From assembly GCA_036704045.1 (NCBI GenBank), contig DATNQM010000022.1, positions 372,001-436,000 of the forward strand: a DNA stretch of 64,000 bases. Reading direction: 5' to 3'. The notes under the pieces were generated by a model. The model made no database searches. It worked only from the letters and a program-made list of their open reading frames with translations, and was not told the origin of the DNA. The position numbers were made by a program, and so were the translations under genes. This DNA is from Ancylothrix sp036704045. GTDB lineage: Bacteria; Cyanobacteriota; Cyanobacteriia; Cyanobacteriales; Oscillatoriaceae. This document shows, in pieces, positions 1 through 8,626 of this stretch. Each line of letters starts with the position of its first letter. The stretch's first letter is position 1.

Positions 1-341
1 TCATGAAATAATACGCCTTTTCTTAAAGGGATAGTGTAGGTTAATCCGTCACTGCTAATTTTTGGTAATTCTGTGGCAAGTTGAGGGATGATTTCTGTGG
101 TGCCGGTTTTGTAGGTGTAAAGCCGATCTCCTAAGTTATAAAGTATTGTTCCTGATGCTGTTTCATAGGCGTCTGCGGGGTCAATAGTTCGCAGTTTTGA
201 TGTCATTCCTAGGGTGATGCGTCCTGGTTGGCCGGTGGTTGCTGGTGGGGTGGTTTGCCGGCCACAACTAACGGCTAAAATACAACACAGACTGAACAAA
301 CTTAGAAATTTGGCAATTTTTGCTAGGGGTTTATTTAACAT
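1..341 (-). CDS. ABC transporter substrate-binding lipoprotein, family 5 (partial)
   Basis: N-terminal 113 residues of a family-5 (oligopeptide/dipeptide type) solute-binding protein; the rest lies before position 1. It starts at the ATG at 341 with a short basic stretch, a hydrophobic segment and a Cys near residue 28 (AVSC) that fits a loose lipobox, so it is probably a membrane-anchored periplasmic lipoprotein. The mature part (KLRTIDPADAYE, LGDRLYTY, IIPQLATELPKI, PLRKGVLFH) closely parallels the complete protein encoded just upstream at 708-2342, so the two are tandem paralogues. No permease or ATPase of this system is visible in the window. Ligand unknown; peptides, nickel or other small molecules are all possible in this family. 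Confidence 0.85.
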   Translation of the reverse strand, partial: MLNKPLAKIAKFLSLFSLCCILAVSCGRQTTPPATTGQPGRITLGMTSKLRTIDPADAYETASGTILYNLGDRLYTYKTGTTEIIPQLATELPKISSDGLTYTIPLRKGVLFH

Positions 342-707
342 TTGGCGAAAATTAAGGGGTAGGGGATTGAGTTTAGCTGAATGAGAAGACTAAAAAAATG
401 TACCAGATTTTAAGCTCAATTTTTCGGCACTGTTTCTTTAATACTGGCATATTAAGACTTTGTTCTACAGAATTCCTGCTTATTTACCCGGAAAAATTCA
501 ACTTTTTTACCTTAACAAGTGACAATTATTCTATCGGATTTTGGATTTTCTGAAAATAGCTTATTTTAGGGAATTGCATTTTTAAAAAAGTTGGGCATTT
601 TTTTTATAACTCCCTTACTTTCTCTCTATTCAAAGCTTGGGCTAAACTTCGAGAGAGGAATTTCGTAGTTTTTCTACAAAAATTTTGTTGATCTGTTTTG
701 AAAAATA
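342..707. other. Intergenic region between tandem binding-protein genes
   Basis: AT-rich spacer of 366 bases between two minus-strand paralogues. I see no convincing terminator, RNA gene or ORF. It is long enough to carry a separate promoter for the downstream copy. Confidence 0.5.
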
Positions 708-2342
708 TCATTTTTTCTGAATTCCCCAAAGGGGTAACTGTTGAGTTGGATCTAATACTACTCCTTGAATATTTTCTTGGGCAAAGGCATAATCTTTGTT
801 TTGTACTAGGGGAATATAAGGCACTTCTTCTGCAACAATTTCATCAATTTGCCGTAAAATTTTGTTGCGTTTTTCTGGGTTTAATTCTTTACGCTGTTGG
901 TCAATTAACCTATTAATGCGCTGACTATAATAAAATGATCCTAAGTTTTGACTAGCGCCATTTTTGCAAATATTCCCAACAGCTTGCCGGCAATCTAAAA
1001 ATGGTTGGACAAAGTTATCAGCATCAAAAAAGTCGGCATACCAGTCTTGTAAAAATGTCTGATATATGCCTTTCCTTAAATTGGCAAAAGCTACCGGCCT
1101 TTCTACTGTATTTATTTCTATTTGTAGGACTCCTTCTAATTTTTCTTGAGCAATGGCTTTGAGGGCGTTTCCTAATAGTTCTCGGTTAGGAGACGGAGAA
1201 GGATACCATACTTCTATTTTGAGGGGATTTTGTGGGGTGTAACCGGCTTTGGCGAGAATTTGTTTGGCTTTTGCGGCATTTTGACTATACTGTTCTTTGA
1301 AAATTGGCTTGCTTGCTTCAAATTTGCTGGGAATCATGCTATAAAGAGCCTCTGATTGGGCAAAGCGGACACGTTGGGCTAATAGTTCTCTGTCTACAAT
1401 TAAGGCTAGTGCTTTGCGAATTTCTGGGTTATTTAAGGGCGCTTTATTAATGTTAAGTGTCCAGTTTGTAATGTAATTTCCACTAGCAGAGACAACTTGC
1501 CAATTTTTAGTTTTTGCTTGTTGTTCTAGGGTGAGAATTTGCTGGCTGTCGAGTTCTTGGTAGGCAATATCTACTCCACCAGTGCTAAAAGCGTTGTAAA
1601 GGTTGCCGGCGCTGTTATAAAACTGCACATCTACGCCTTGATTTTTTGGTTTTTCTCCCCAATATTTTTCAAAAATGTCTAACTTTAAAGAGTCTGGGGC
1701 ATATTTAGTTAATTTGTAGGGGCCGGTGCCAACAAAAGTGGTAGGTTTGAATTTACCCGCCCCAATTTCATAGGCTTTTGGTGATACTGCACACATTCCA
1801 TTAAAGGTTAATAAAGCGGTGAATGCTGAGAAAGGTTTTTTTAATTTAATAGTTAATTCATAGGGGCCACTAGCTTTTAATGAGGCCACTATATCTGTTA
1901 GTAAAACTGCTGGGTTTCCCTGATTTTCCATAAACCGGCGCAGGGAAAATTCCATTGCTTTTGCATTAAATTCTGTACCGTCGTGAAAGAGAACATTGTT
2001 TCGCAATGGAATGATATAAGTTAAGCCATCTTTGCTAATTTTTGGTAATGCTGTTGCTAGTTGAGGAATTATTTTTGTGGTGCCTACTTGATAGGTATAT
2101 AAACGTTCACCAATATTGTTGATCCAGGTAGCCGAAGCTTGTTCGTAGGAGTCGGCGGGGTCAATGGTTCTTAGTTTTAAGGTTGTACCGATGCTGAGGC
2201 GTTGTTTGGTGGCAGTTTGAGGTGTTTGGGAGGCCGGTTTTGGCTGGCAACCAACCACTAAGAGAGTACACGCAAAAATACTCAAAAGCAAAAACTTGAA
2301 GAGCACTAAGCGGTTTTTTTGTTTTGCTTTTAATAATTTCAT
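708..2342 (-). CDS. ABC transporter substrate-binding lipoprotein, family 5
   Basis: Complete family-5 extracytoplasmic solute-binding protein (SBP_bac_5, DppA/OppA type), about 544 residues. A basic N-terminus, hydrophobic core and VVGC lipobox mark it as a lipoprotein. Family features are visible: TIDPADSYE near the N-terminus, GLTYIIPLRNNVLFHDGTEF, the FVGTGPYKL segment and the C-terminal DQQRKELNPEKR-type helix. I chose the ATG at 2342; the frame is also open to a GTG at 2360, which would add six residues, and neither has a strong Shine-Dalgarno site. A paralogue follows on the same strand, and no permease or ATPase lies nearby, so the binding protein is an orphan in this window. Ligand cannot be read from sequence. 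Confidence 0.9.
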   Translation of the reverse strand: MKLLKAKQKNRLVLFKFLLLSIFACTLLVVGCQPKPASQTPQTATKQRLSIGTTLKLRTIDPADSYEQASATWINNIGERLYTYQVGTTKIIPQLATALPKISKDGLTYIIPLRNNVLFHDGTEFNAKAMEFSLRRFMENQGNPAVLLTDIVASLKASGPYELTIKLKKPFSAFTALLTFNGMCAVSPKAYEIGAGKFKPTTFVGTGPYKLTKYAPDSLKLDIFEKYWGEKPKNQGVDVQFYNSAGNLYNAFSTGGVDIAYQELDSQQILTLEQQAKTKNWQVVSASGNYITNWTLNINKAPLNNPEIRKALALIVDRELLAQRVRFAQSEALYSMIPSKFEASKPIFKEQYSQNAAKAKQILAKAGYTPQNPLKIEVWYPSPSPNRELLGNALKAIAQEKLEGVLQIEINTVERPVAFANLRKGIYQTFLQDWYADFFDADNFVQPFLDCRQAVGNICKNGASQNLGSFYYSQRINRLIDQQRKELNPEKRNKILRQIDEIVAEEVPYIPLVQNKDYAFAQENIQGVVLDPTQQLPLWGIQKK

Positions 2343-2750
2343 TTGAGGTAGTTTTTGCACCGAGGCTAAGCTTTTTTCTAGTAAACCACACTTTTTAAAT
2401 TTACAATCTAAAATATTAAGTATTAGGGTTTGATTTGGTAAATAAGCCTTCTCGATTGGCCCACAAGTTGATCCAGTCTGCCGGTGGTTAGGGTTCTAAG
2501 ATAGTTTCTGAAAGCGTTAAAAAGGGATTATTTGAGCGTTCTATTATTCCTAAAGGTTTATCATTAGATGGTAATTTATTCGTTTTGTAATTAAATGTTC
2601 CTCAGACAAATCTACCTTTGGGGAGATACAACCAAGCAAACATTTCTATTAAAACTAATAGTAGGTGAGCAGGTTATTCAGGATTTTGTCTGACGAAAAT
2701 CTGTTAAAAAACCTAAACAATATCAAGACATAAAATAGGAGAAGTTAATT
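2343..2750. other. Intergenic region with possible gene relic
   Basis: Between a minus-strand and a plus-strand gene. From about 2423 to 2590 the plus strand reads coding-like in a single frame (VNKPSRLAHKLIQSAGG, TAG at 2489-2491, then GSKIVSESVKKGLFERSI and on to a TAA at 2588-2590). There is no good start codon and an in-frame stop, so it looks like the tail of a decayed gene of unknown family. The last 100 bases must hold the promoter of the gene at 2751. Confidence 0.35.
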
Positions 2751-3095
2751 ATGGCTACGAATTTCAAGCAAAACCTTTCTCGTTTGGCCCGTGTTTTATT
2801 TGCATTCTTTGCTTGTGCAATGTTGGTGTTTTCTTCGGTGTATCCCGCCTACGCAGCCACCAGCAATCCAAAACAAGGTGAAGCTAAATTGACAGAAATC
2901 GAAAAGAAATCTCAAGAAGCTGTCATTTCTGATCCCTACGATCTCGAAAAAACCAGCAAAGAAGCTAACCAAGGCATTAATGAAGTGCAAGGTGATGCTG
3001 ATAAGGAAAAAATGCACAATCCTTCCAATTCTAAAGCTACTTCCTTTGAAAGCGAAATCAAAGGATTAGTAGATAACATGACTAATAAAGACTAA
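2751..3095 (+). CDS. Small secreted protein, low-temperature-induced-like
   Basis: 114 residues. The N-terminus has a basic/hydrophobic signal peptide ending in AYA before ATSNPKQGE, so it is likely exported. The mature part is short, hydrophilic and highly charged, with a motif of the form DPYDLEKTSKEANQGINEVQG. I associate this with small cyanobacterial proteins annotated as low-temperature-induced, but this is memory and not a search. AGGAGA lies about seven bases upstream of the ATG, and a rho-independent terminator follows at 3164-3197, so the gene is probably monocistronic. Function unknown. Confidence 0.75.
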   Translation: MATNFKQNLSRLARVLFAFFACAMLVFSSVYPAYAATSNPKQGEAKLTEIEKKSQEAVISDPYDLEKTSKEANQGINEVQGDADKEKMHNPSNSKATSFESEIKGLVDNMTNKD

Positions 3096-3163
3096 TAAAG
3101 TTTTGCTTTGCCCCTTATTGCATATTTTAAACCCGCAAAATAGGCAAATTTAACTATTAAAAA

Positions 3164-3197
3164 CCCCGCTCTTTTTGATAGAGATGGGGTGATTTTT
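3164..3197 (+). terminator. Rho-independent terminator
   Basis: A CCCCGCTC/GAGATGGGG stem with a short loop followed by a T-rich tract, 68 bases after the stop of the small secreted protein. Confidence 0.6.
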
Positions 3198-3252
3198 TAT
3201 ACAAATAAAGTTATTTAAGTTCTCAATTCTTGACATCTTTAGCCTTTAGAAC

Positions 3253-3280
3253 TTGACTTTTGAAAATTTTTTGTTATAAT
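3253..3280 (+). promoter_or_regulatory. Sigma70-type promoter of the riboswitch-permease unit
   Basis: TTGACT (3253-3258), a 16-base spacer, then a consensus TATAAT (3275-3280). Transcription would start near 3287, just before the ydaO-type aptamer that begins around 3301. Confidence 0.65.
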
Positions 3281-3300
3281 TTTTTTAACTATTTAGTATT

Positions 3301-3460
3301 AGTCGGCCTAATCAACCCTGTCAATTTAAGCTAAAAAGCTGCAACAACGGGGAAGAGCGGAGGAACCAAAACTAATGGGGCTTATTTTTTGTGGAAATCA
3401 AAAAAAGGGAACCTCTCAACCCTAGCCCGTCAGCTAACTTCGCAGGCATTGAGAGGAGAC
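3301..3460 (+). promoter_or_regulatory. ydaO-yuaA (cyclic di-AMP) riboswitch aptamer, copy 1
   Basis: The conserved core blocks of the ydaO-yuaA class occur in order: CCTAATC near 3308, AGAGCGGAGGAACCA at 3354-3368, a GGGG at 3377, CCTCTCAACCC at 3412, CCCGTCAGCTAACTTCGCAGG at 3426, and TTGAGAGGAGA at the 3' end pairing back to CCTCTCAA. Established knowledge: this class binds c-di-AMP and usually turns off expression of osmolyte, ion or wall genes. It sits in the leader of the permease gene at 3662, behind a sigma70-like promoter. A second copy lies at 5111-5308, and the near-identity of the core blocks supports both calls. Confidence 0.85.
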
Positions 3461-3541
3461 TGAAGAGACAGCATTTATATATTTTTAGTGCCGCTCATCA
3501 GCTTTCCTCGCTACATTTCGGTGTGCTGAAAAAACTTAAAT

Positions 3542-3620
3542 TGTCCTCCCAAAAAAGAGGATTCTTTATATTATCCCTAACAAAGAGCTAGGGATAGTAT
3601 CTGGTACAATTTTGTTTTTT
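3542..3620 (+). terminator. Likely riboswitch expression platform
   Basis: Two hairpins lie between the aptamer and the permease start: TCCTC/GAGGA (3543-3562) followed by TTCTTT, and TATCCCTA/TAGGGATA (3572-3596) followed by a weak T-rich stretch near 3611. Either could act as the ligand-controlled terminator. Which one does so is inference. Confidence 0.45.
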
Positions 3621-3661
3621 AAAAGGGCCTAAACTTTACCTATTTAACCTAGGGGAATGCT

Positions 3662-4999
3662 GTGTTGAGTCTTCAAGCAATCTTAGCAAGTTCTATTTTT
3701 GTGGCAGTTATCTTTTTAGTGATGACAGAGTGGCTTCACCTCACCATTGCTGCTTTTTTAGGAGCATTGCTTTTAGTTTTTTTTAACATCCTTACTTTTC
3801 CAGAAGCAATTAACTATATTGGTGAAAGTCACGGAACTTTAGCCTTATTTTTTGGCGTTATGGTGTTGGTTAGGGCTTTTGAACCGACAAAAATCTTTGA
3901 ATATTTAGCAACCCAAATAGTCTTACTGGCCAATGGGCAAGGCAAACGATTATTGTTAGGAATTGTGGCTATTACTACACCTATTTGTGCGGTTTTGCCC
4001 AATGCTACAACCGTGATGCTTTTGGCCCCTTTAATTCCACCAATGGCTGAAGAAATTGGCGTTGATTTTGTACCCTTACTAATTTTAATGGTGTTTGTAG
4101 CCAATAGTGCCGGTTTGCTTACGTTGGTAGGAGATCCAGCCACGTTTATTGTTGGGGATGCTGTTAATATTAGCTTCACAGATTACTTACAAAAATTAAG
4201 TCTGGGTGGAGTTCTTGCTGTGGCTACAATTACTTTAATGTTACCCTGGTTATTTCCCCAAATTTGGCGAAAAAAGTTAGACGATCTTGAACATTTACCA
4301 CACCCAAAAATTAATCACCCCAGAACTTTAATAGTAGGTGGAATTATTATTACCTTTGTTTTAGTTTTCTTTGTAGTGGGTGATTCGTTGCCGGTGCCGG
4401 TTTCTCCTGCGGCGGTTGCGTTGTTAGGAGGTGCTTTAGCTTTGTTGCTTGCTCATCACAGTAAAATTGATACAGTAAACCACATTTTACGCGATGTAGA
4501 TTGGAGTACCTTGCTATTTTTTATGTCAATTTTTGTCCTAATTGGCGGTTTAGAAAAAACTGGCGTTATCAGTAGTATGTCAGGAGTTTTAGCCTTTCTT
4601 TTAGGAAAAAATATTTTGCTGGGTTCAATGGTTTTACTGTTTTTTGTCGGCATACTTTCCAGCGTTATTCCTAACATTCCCTTGGTTGTGGCAATGGTTC
4701 CTCTCTTAAAACAATACGTTGTCAATGTAGATTTAGCACCGGCAGCAGTCCTAGATCCAAACTTTTCCGGGCAATTTCCCCCCGAAGTTTTACCCCTATT
4801 TTATGCCATGATGTTCGGCGCTACCCTTGGTGGAAACGGTACCCTTGTTGGTGCTTCTTCTAACATTGTTGCTGCCGGTATATCCGAACTACACGGGCGT
4901 CGAATTTCCTTTAAAACCTTTTTAAGCTATGGGCTTCCCGTCATGTTTATGCAGCTTTTAATCTCAGCACTATATGTTACCTTGCGTTTTTTGATGTAG
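3662..4999 (+). CDS. ArsB/NhaD (SLC13-type) ion permease under c-di-AMP riboswitch
   Basis: 445-residue polytopic membrane protein with about 11 to 12 hydrophobic segments of the ion-transporter superfamily containing ArsB, CitM and NhaD. Family-like features are the paired half-repeats with polar breaks in membrane segments: AVLPNATTVMLLAPL and LTLVGDPATFIVGDAV in the first half, SVIPNIPLVVAMVPL and GATLGGNGTLVGASSNIVA in the second. Translation starts at a GTG (3662) with AGGGGA just upstream; the nearby ATG at 3657 is out of frame and hits a stop at once. A c-di-AMP-class riboswitch in the leader suggests a role in ion or osmotic balance, for example sodium/proton exchange or anion export. 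Substrate unproven. Confidence 0.85.
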   Translation: MLSLQAILASSIFVAVIFLVMTEWLHLTIAAFLGALLLVFFNILTFPEAINYIGESHGTLALFFGVMVLVRAFEPTKIFEYLATQIVLLANGQGKRLLLGIVAITTPICAVLPNATTVMLLAPLIPPMAEEIGVDFVPLLILMVFVANSAGLLTLVGDPATFIVGDAVNISFTDYLQKLSLGGVLAVATITLMLPWLFPQIWRKKLDDLEHLPHPKINHPRTLIVGGIIITFVLVFFVVGDSLPVPVSPAAVALLGGALALLLAHHSKIDTVNHILRDVDWSTLLFFMSIFVLIGGLEKTGVISSMSGVLAFLLGKNILLGSMVLLFFVGILSSVIPNIPLVVAMVPLLKQYVVNVDLAPAAVLDPNFSGQFPPEVLPLFYAMMFGATLGGNGTLVGASSNIVAAGISELHGRRISFKTFLSYGLPVMFMQLLISALYVTLRFLM

Positions 5000-5066
5000 G
5001 CAAAACTACGGAAATTCATAGTCGAAATTTAGGCTAAAATTGAAGGTAAAATTCTCTAAAAATATG

Positions 5067-5095
5067 TGGCAACACACAAAAAAATAAGTTATAAT
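5067..5095 (+). promoter_or_regulatory. Candidate promoter of riboswitch-ABC transporter unit
   Basis: A consensus TATAAT at 5090-5095 is preceded 17 bases upstream by a poor -35 (TGGCAA). It would start transcription just upstream of the second ydaO aptamer. Confidence 0.45.
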
Positions 5096-5110
5096 ATCCG
5101 AAAGAAAAAA

Positions 5111-5308
5111 AGTCAGCCTAATCTAAGTTTTCATCCTTAACAGCGATAACTTAGAGCGGAGGAACCAATCTCAGGGGTTAATCTTAAGCGTTTTTAAAAA
5201 GGCAACTCATCTCAAATCTACAAGTTTTTAGTCCGCCATTTAAAATTGCCAGAAGGGCATCTCTCAGCCCTAACCCGTCAGCTAACTTCGCAGGCATTGA
5301 GAGGAGAC
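5111..5308 (+). promoter_or_regulatory. ydaO-yuaA (cyclic di-AMP) riboswitch aptamer, copy 2
   Basis: The core blocks of copy 1 recur in the same order: GCCTAATCTAAG, then CTTAGAGCGGAGGAACCA (5149-5166, pairing with CTAAG), GGGGTTAATC, CTCTCAGCCC, CCCGTCAGCTAACTTCGCAGG and TTGAGAGGAGAC. The variable middle arm is longer than in copy 1. It lies about 100 bases before the ABC permease gene at 5407. I see no strong terminator between aptamer and start, so control here may act on translation or through a less obvious stem. Confidence 0.85.
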
Positions 5309-5406
5309 AAAACAGAGAATTTTCTATTTAAAATAGATAAATCTTGTCAGCGTCTCCGGTTGATATTACTCAGGAAAATTCTGCCCTAGACTCTGAGGAG
5401 TAATCT

Positions 5407-6258
5407 ATGACATTTAATATTACTTTATCCACGCTTGCTGTAGCGGGACAAGTAGCTTGGAAAAAAGCAAAACCGATTGTGATGCGGGATGTATTCTTGC
5501 TTCCCTTGGCCGGTTTTGTAGGAATTATTTTATTGTGGTGGATTGTTGCTATTTTTAACAGCGAATTAATGCCAACTCCCCTCCAAGCATTAATTGCAAA
5601 TTGGGATTATATCAGCAATCCATTCTATCAGCGGGGCCCAGGTGATTTGGGCATTGGATGGTTACTTATCGCCAGCATTCGTCGTGTTTTACTTGGATTT
5701 GGATTAGGTGCCTTTGTTGCCATTCCTTTAGGCTTTTTAATTGGGATGTCAAAACAAGCAATGATGGCCTTAAATCCGATTATTCAAATCTTCAAACCGG
5801 TTTCCCCTCTTGCTTGGCTACCCATCGCCTTAGCTATCTTTAACCTAGCGGAACCTTCAGCAATTTTCGTGATATTTATCACCTCCCTATGGCCGACAAT
5901 TATTAACACCGCCCTGGGAGTTTCTAGCGTTTCCAAAGATTATTTAGATGTCGCCCAAGTTCTGGAAATGCCACGCTGGCGACAAATTACAAAAATCATT
6001 TGGCCGGCCAGTTTACCCTATATCTTCACCGGCCTAAGAATCAGCTTAGGAATAGCTTGGTTAGTCATTGTTGCCGTCGAAATGCTCACCGGCGGAATTG
6101 GCATCGGATTTTTTGTTTGGGATGAATGGAGCCGGTTAAATTTAAGCTCCGTCTTTCTTGCCATATTTGTAATAGGATTAACCGGCCTAATTTTAGATTG
6201 GGGAGTAGCCAAACTTCAAGAACTAATCACCCACCGCCGGCCCATAAAAAACCGCTAA
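5407..6258 (+). CDS. NitT/TauT-type ABC transporter permease
   Basis: 283-residue inner-membrane permease of the nitrate/sulfonate/taurine/bicarbonate ABC class (NrtB, CmpB, SsuC, TauC relatives), with about six membrane segments. The binding-protein-dependent permease signature is visible around the EMPRWRQITKIIWPASLPYIFTG region (EAA-loop type, G near the end), where the ATPase docks. The ATG at 5407 has GAGGAG about six bases upstream. It heads a tight operon with the binding protein at 6288 and the ATPase at 7767, downstream of a c-di-AMP riboswitch. Substrate is not readable; nitrate, bicarbonate, sulfonates or an osmolyte are all possible. Confidence 0.88.
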   Translation: MTFNITLSTLAVAGQVAWKKAKPIVMRDVFLLPLAGFVGIILLWWIVAIFNSELMPTPLQALIANWDYISNPFYQRGPGDLGIGWLLIASIRRVLLGFGLGAFVAIPLGFLIGMSKQAMMALNPIIQIFKPVSPLAWLPIALAIFNLAEPSAIFVIFITSLWPTIINTALGVSSVSKDYLDVAQVLEMPRWRQITKIIWPASLPYIFTGLRISLGIAWLVIVAVEMLTGGIGIGFFVWDEWSRLNLSSVFLAIFVIGLTGLILDWGVAKLQELITHRRPIKNR

Positions 6259-6287
6259 AAAATCCTCAAAAAATTTAAAACAAAAAA

Positions 6288-7742
6288 ATGAATAACTCGC
6301 CCCAATATAGCCGGCGAAAATTCCTCACAGGAATCACCGCAGCAAGCGCAGGAATTGCCCTATCTTCCTGTGGCATAAACGCCGACCGCTCCGCCAAAGG
6401 AATTACCGCAGAAGCAGCCTCAATAAAACCCCTAATTCAACCTCAAGAACTAGAAAAACCAGACCTAACAATTGGCTACGTTCCTGTTAACGACTGTGCA
6501 CCTTTTGCTATTGCTTGGAAAAAAGGATTTTTTCGCAAATATGGCTTAAATGTTCGCCTCAACCGCGAAGCAAGCTGGGCCACATCCCGCGACGGAATTA
6601 TCTTCGGACGCCTCGATGCCTCCCCCGTCGTCTCCGGCGCTGTCACCAACGCTCGCATCGGTGCAGAAGGCGCACGCCACGCTCCCTTGTGTGCAGCAAT
6701 GACAATTCACCGGCACGGAAACGCCATCACCATGAATCGAAAAATGTGGGATTTTGGCATTCGTCCCTGGTACGAATACAAACAAAAATATGGCGAGAGA
6801 GCCTTAGAAGAATTTGGCAAACAATTCCGCGCCTATTTTAACAGCCAGTCGTCAGAAGATCGAGTTTGGGCTGTGGTTTTAAGCTCATCCATTTATGAAT
6901 ACTTTATTCGCTATTTATCCGCAGCAGCCGGCGTAGATCCAATCAAAGAATTTCGGATCATTATTGTTCCCCCACCGCAAATGGTAAGTAATGTGCGAAT
7001 TGGTGCCATGCAAGCCTATATGGTTGCCGAACCTTGGAACACTCGCGCTATTTATGAAAAAGCGGCTAACGGCGATGAAGGAATAGGATTTACCTTTGCT
7101 CAAGGTAAAGAAATTTGGCTGGGACACCCCGATAGACTTTTAGGAGTAATGGAATCTTTCATCGAAAATTATCCTAAAACATACCGAAGTTTGCTCAAAG
7201 CAATGATTGAAGCTTGCCGGTATTGTGGCGATCCAAATAATCGCTCAGAAGTGGCAAAATTGCTCACAGAACGCTCATTTACTGGTGCAAAACCCAAAAA
7301 GGGGCCGGTGGATAAATTCACTGCACCGGCCATCGTTGGCAACTATAACTACGGTGGTTTTGATGGACAAAATCGCACCATTTCCTCGGATGATGGAACC
7401 ATATTTTTTAACATTCCTGATAACGTTCCTCACCTTCCAAACGAAAACGCTACCTTTATGTGGCGCTCTCGAAGTTTGTGGTTAATGACTCAAGCTGCTC
7501 GCTGGGGACAAATTAAAGAAATCCCCAAGGATGCCGATAAAATCGCCGAGAAAGGTTGGAGAACTGATATTTACCGAGAAGTCACAAAAGAGATGGGAAT
7601 TCCCACGCCAGACGAAGACTTTAAAATTGAATCTCCAGAGGTTTTTATAGACAATAAAAGCTTTGATCCAAGCGATCCTGTTGGTTATCTCAAAAGCTTT
7701 GAAATTCGCGCCAACCGGCCCCAAAATTTCTTGATTTCTTAA
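6288..7742 (+). CDS. NrtA/CmpA-like substrate-binding protein, Tat lipoprotein
   Basis: 484 residues. The N-terminus has a twin-arginine motif (SRRKFLTG) and then LSSC, so it is probably exported folded by Tat and lipidated at that Cys. The body belongs to the NMT1/TauA-like class: TIGYVPVNDCAPFAIAWKKG and FFRKYGLNVRLN near residues 60-90 and VRIGAMQAYMVAEPWNTRA in the middle. The length of about 480 residues matches the NrtA/CmpA branch better than the shorter SsuA/TauA proteins. It follows the permease by 29 bases and precedes the ATPase by 24 bases, so the three form one transporter. In known homologues the ligand is nitrate or bicarbonate; here it is inference only. Confidence 0.88.
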   Translation: MNNSPQYSRRKFLTGITAASAGIALSSCGINADRSAKGITAEAASIKPLIQPQELEKPDLTIGYVPVNDCAPFAIAWKKGFFRKYGLNVRLNREASWATSRDGIIFGRLDASPVVSGAVTNARIGAEGARHAPLCAAMTIHRHGNAITMNRKMWDFGIRPWYEYKQKYGERALEEFGKQFRAYFNSQSSEDRVWAVVLSSSIYEYFIRYLSAAAGVDPIKEFRIIIVPPPQMVSNVRIGAMQAYMVAEPWNTRAIYEKAANGDEGIGFTFAQGKEIWLGHPDRLLGVMESFIENYPKTYRSLLKAMIEACRYCGDPNNRSEVAKLLTERSFTGAKPKKGPVDKFTAPAIVGNYNYGGFDGQNRTISSDDGTIFFNIPDNVPHLPNENATFMWRSRSLWLMTQAARWGQIKEIPKDADKIAEKGWRTDIYREVTKEMGIPTPDEDFKIESPEVFIDNKSFDPSDPVGYLKSFEIRANRPQNFLIS

Positions 7743-7766
7743 CTGTACTTTCTCTTCCCAAAAACT

Positions 7767-8600
7767 ATGACTTCTTACACCTACAGCAACGTAAACGAAC
7801 AAACCAGCTACCGCAATGCTTTTCTGGAAATAGACAACGTTACCAAATCTTACACCAATACAGAAGGCAAGGAATCTATCATTTTAGATGGTGTTAGTTT
7901 AAATGTTTCTGAAAATGAATTTATTTCCGTAATTGGACACTCAGGCTGTGGAAAATCTACGCTGTTAAAAATAGTCGCCGGTCTTGAAAAATCCACCAGT
8001 GGATCAGTGCGATTAGATGGCAAAGAAATTCGCAAACCAGGTGCAGAAAGAATGATGGTTTTTCAACATTATGGACTGCTACCTTGGCTGACGGTGCGTG
8101 AAAATATCCGTCTCGCAATTGATGAAGTTTTGAAAAATGCTACCAAAGCAGAAAAAATAAATCTTGTCAATGAACACCTCGCAATGGTAAACTTAACACC
8201 AGCAGCAGATAAGTATCCAGATGAAATTTCAGGGGGCATGAAACAGCGGGTTGGAATTGCCCGCGCCTTAGCAATTCGCCCAAAAATGTTATTAATGGAT
8301 GAACCTTTTGGAGCCCTGGATGCCTTAACACGCGGGAAGTTACAAAAACAGGTGCTTGATATATGGGAAAAACACCGGCAAGCTGTGATGATGATTACCC
8401 ACGATGTAGATGAGGCAATTTATATGTCAGACCGCATTGTGATGATGACAAACGGCCCCTCAGCCACAATTGGGGAAATATTAGAGGTGCCTTTTCCCCA
8501 TCCCCGTGATCGCCATGAATTACGAGAATCAAAAGAATATTATGAACTTCGTAATCATGCCTTAGATTTTTTAGATCGCTACTTCAATTCGGAAGATTAA
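7767..8600 (+). CDS. NrtD/CmpD/TauB-type ABC transporter ATPase
   Basis: 277-residue ATP-binding subunit completing the transporter encoded at 5407-8600. Walker A GHSGCGKST at residues 57-65, Q-loop VFQH near 98-101, ABC signature SGGMKQ at 155-160, Walker B LLMDEP at 175-180, and the switch His in THD near 211-213. C-terminal HPRDR is typical of the NitT/TauT ATPases. There is no fused substrate-binding or regulatory domain like those in NrtC/CmpC, so only this one ATPase is present and it probably works as a homodimer. Co-transcribed with the permease and binding protein under the upstream riboswitch. Confidence 0.92.
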   Translation: MTSYTYSNVNEQTSYRNAFLEIDNVTKSYTNTEGKESIILDGVSLNVSENEFISVIGHSGCGKSTLLKIVAGLEKSTSGSVRLDGKEIRKPGAERMMVFQHYGLLPWLTVRENIRLAIDEVLKNATKAEKINLVNEHLAMVNLTPAADKYPDEISGGMKQRVGIARALAIRPKMLLMDEPFGALDALTRGKLQKQVLDIWEKHRQAVMMITHDVDEAIYMSDRIVMMTNGPSATIGEILEVPFPHPRDRHELRESKEYYELRNHALDFLDRYFNSED

Positions 8601-8626
8601 GCTAAAATAAAATTAGCTTCAATAAA

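Noticed and set aside
3391..3591. 66-codon plus-strand ORF
   Set aside because: It lies inside the ydaO aptamer and the expression platform, and its codons follow conserved RNA blocks, so it is a shadow of the RNA.
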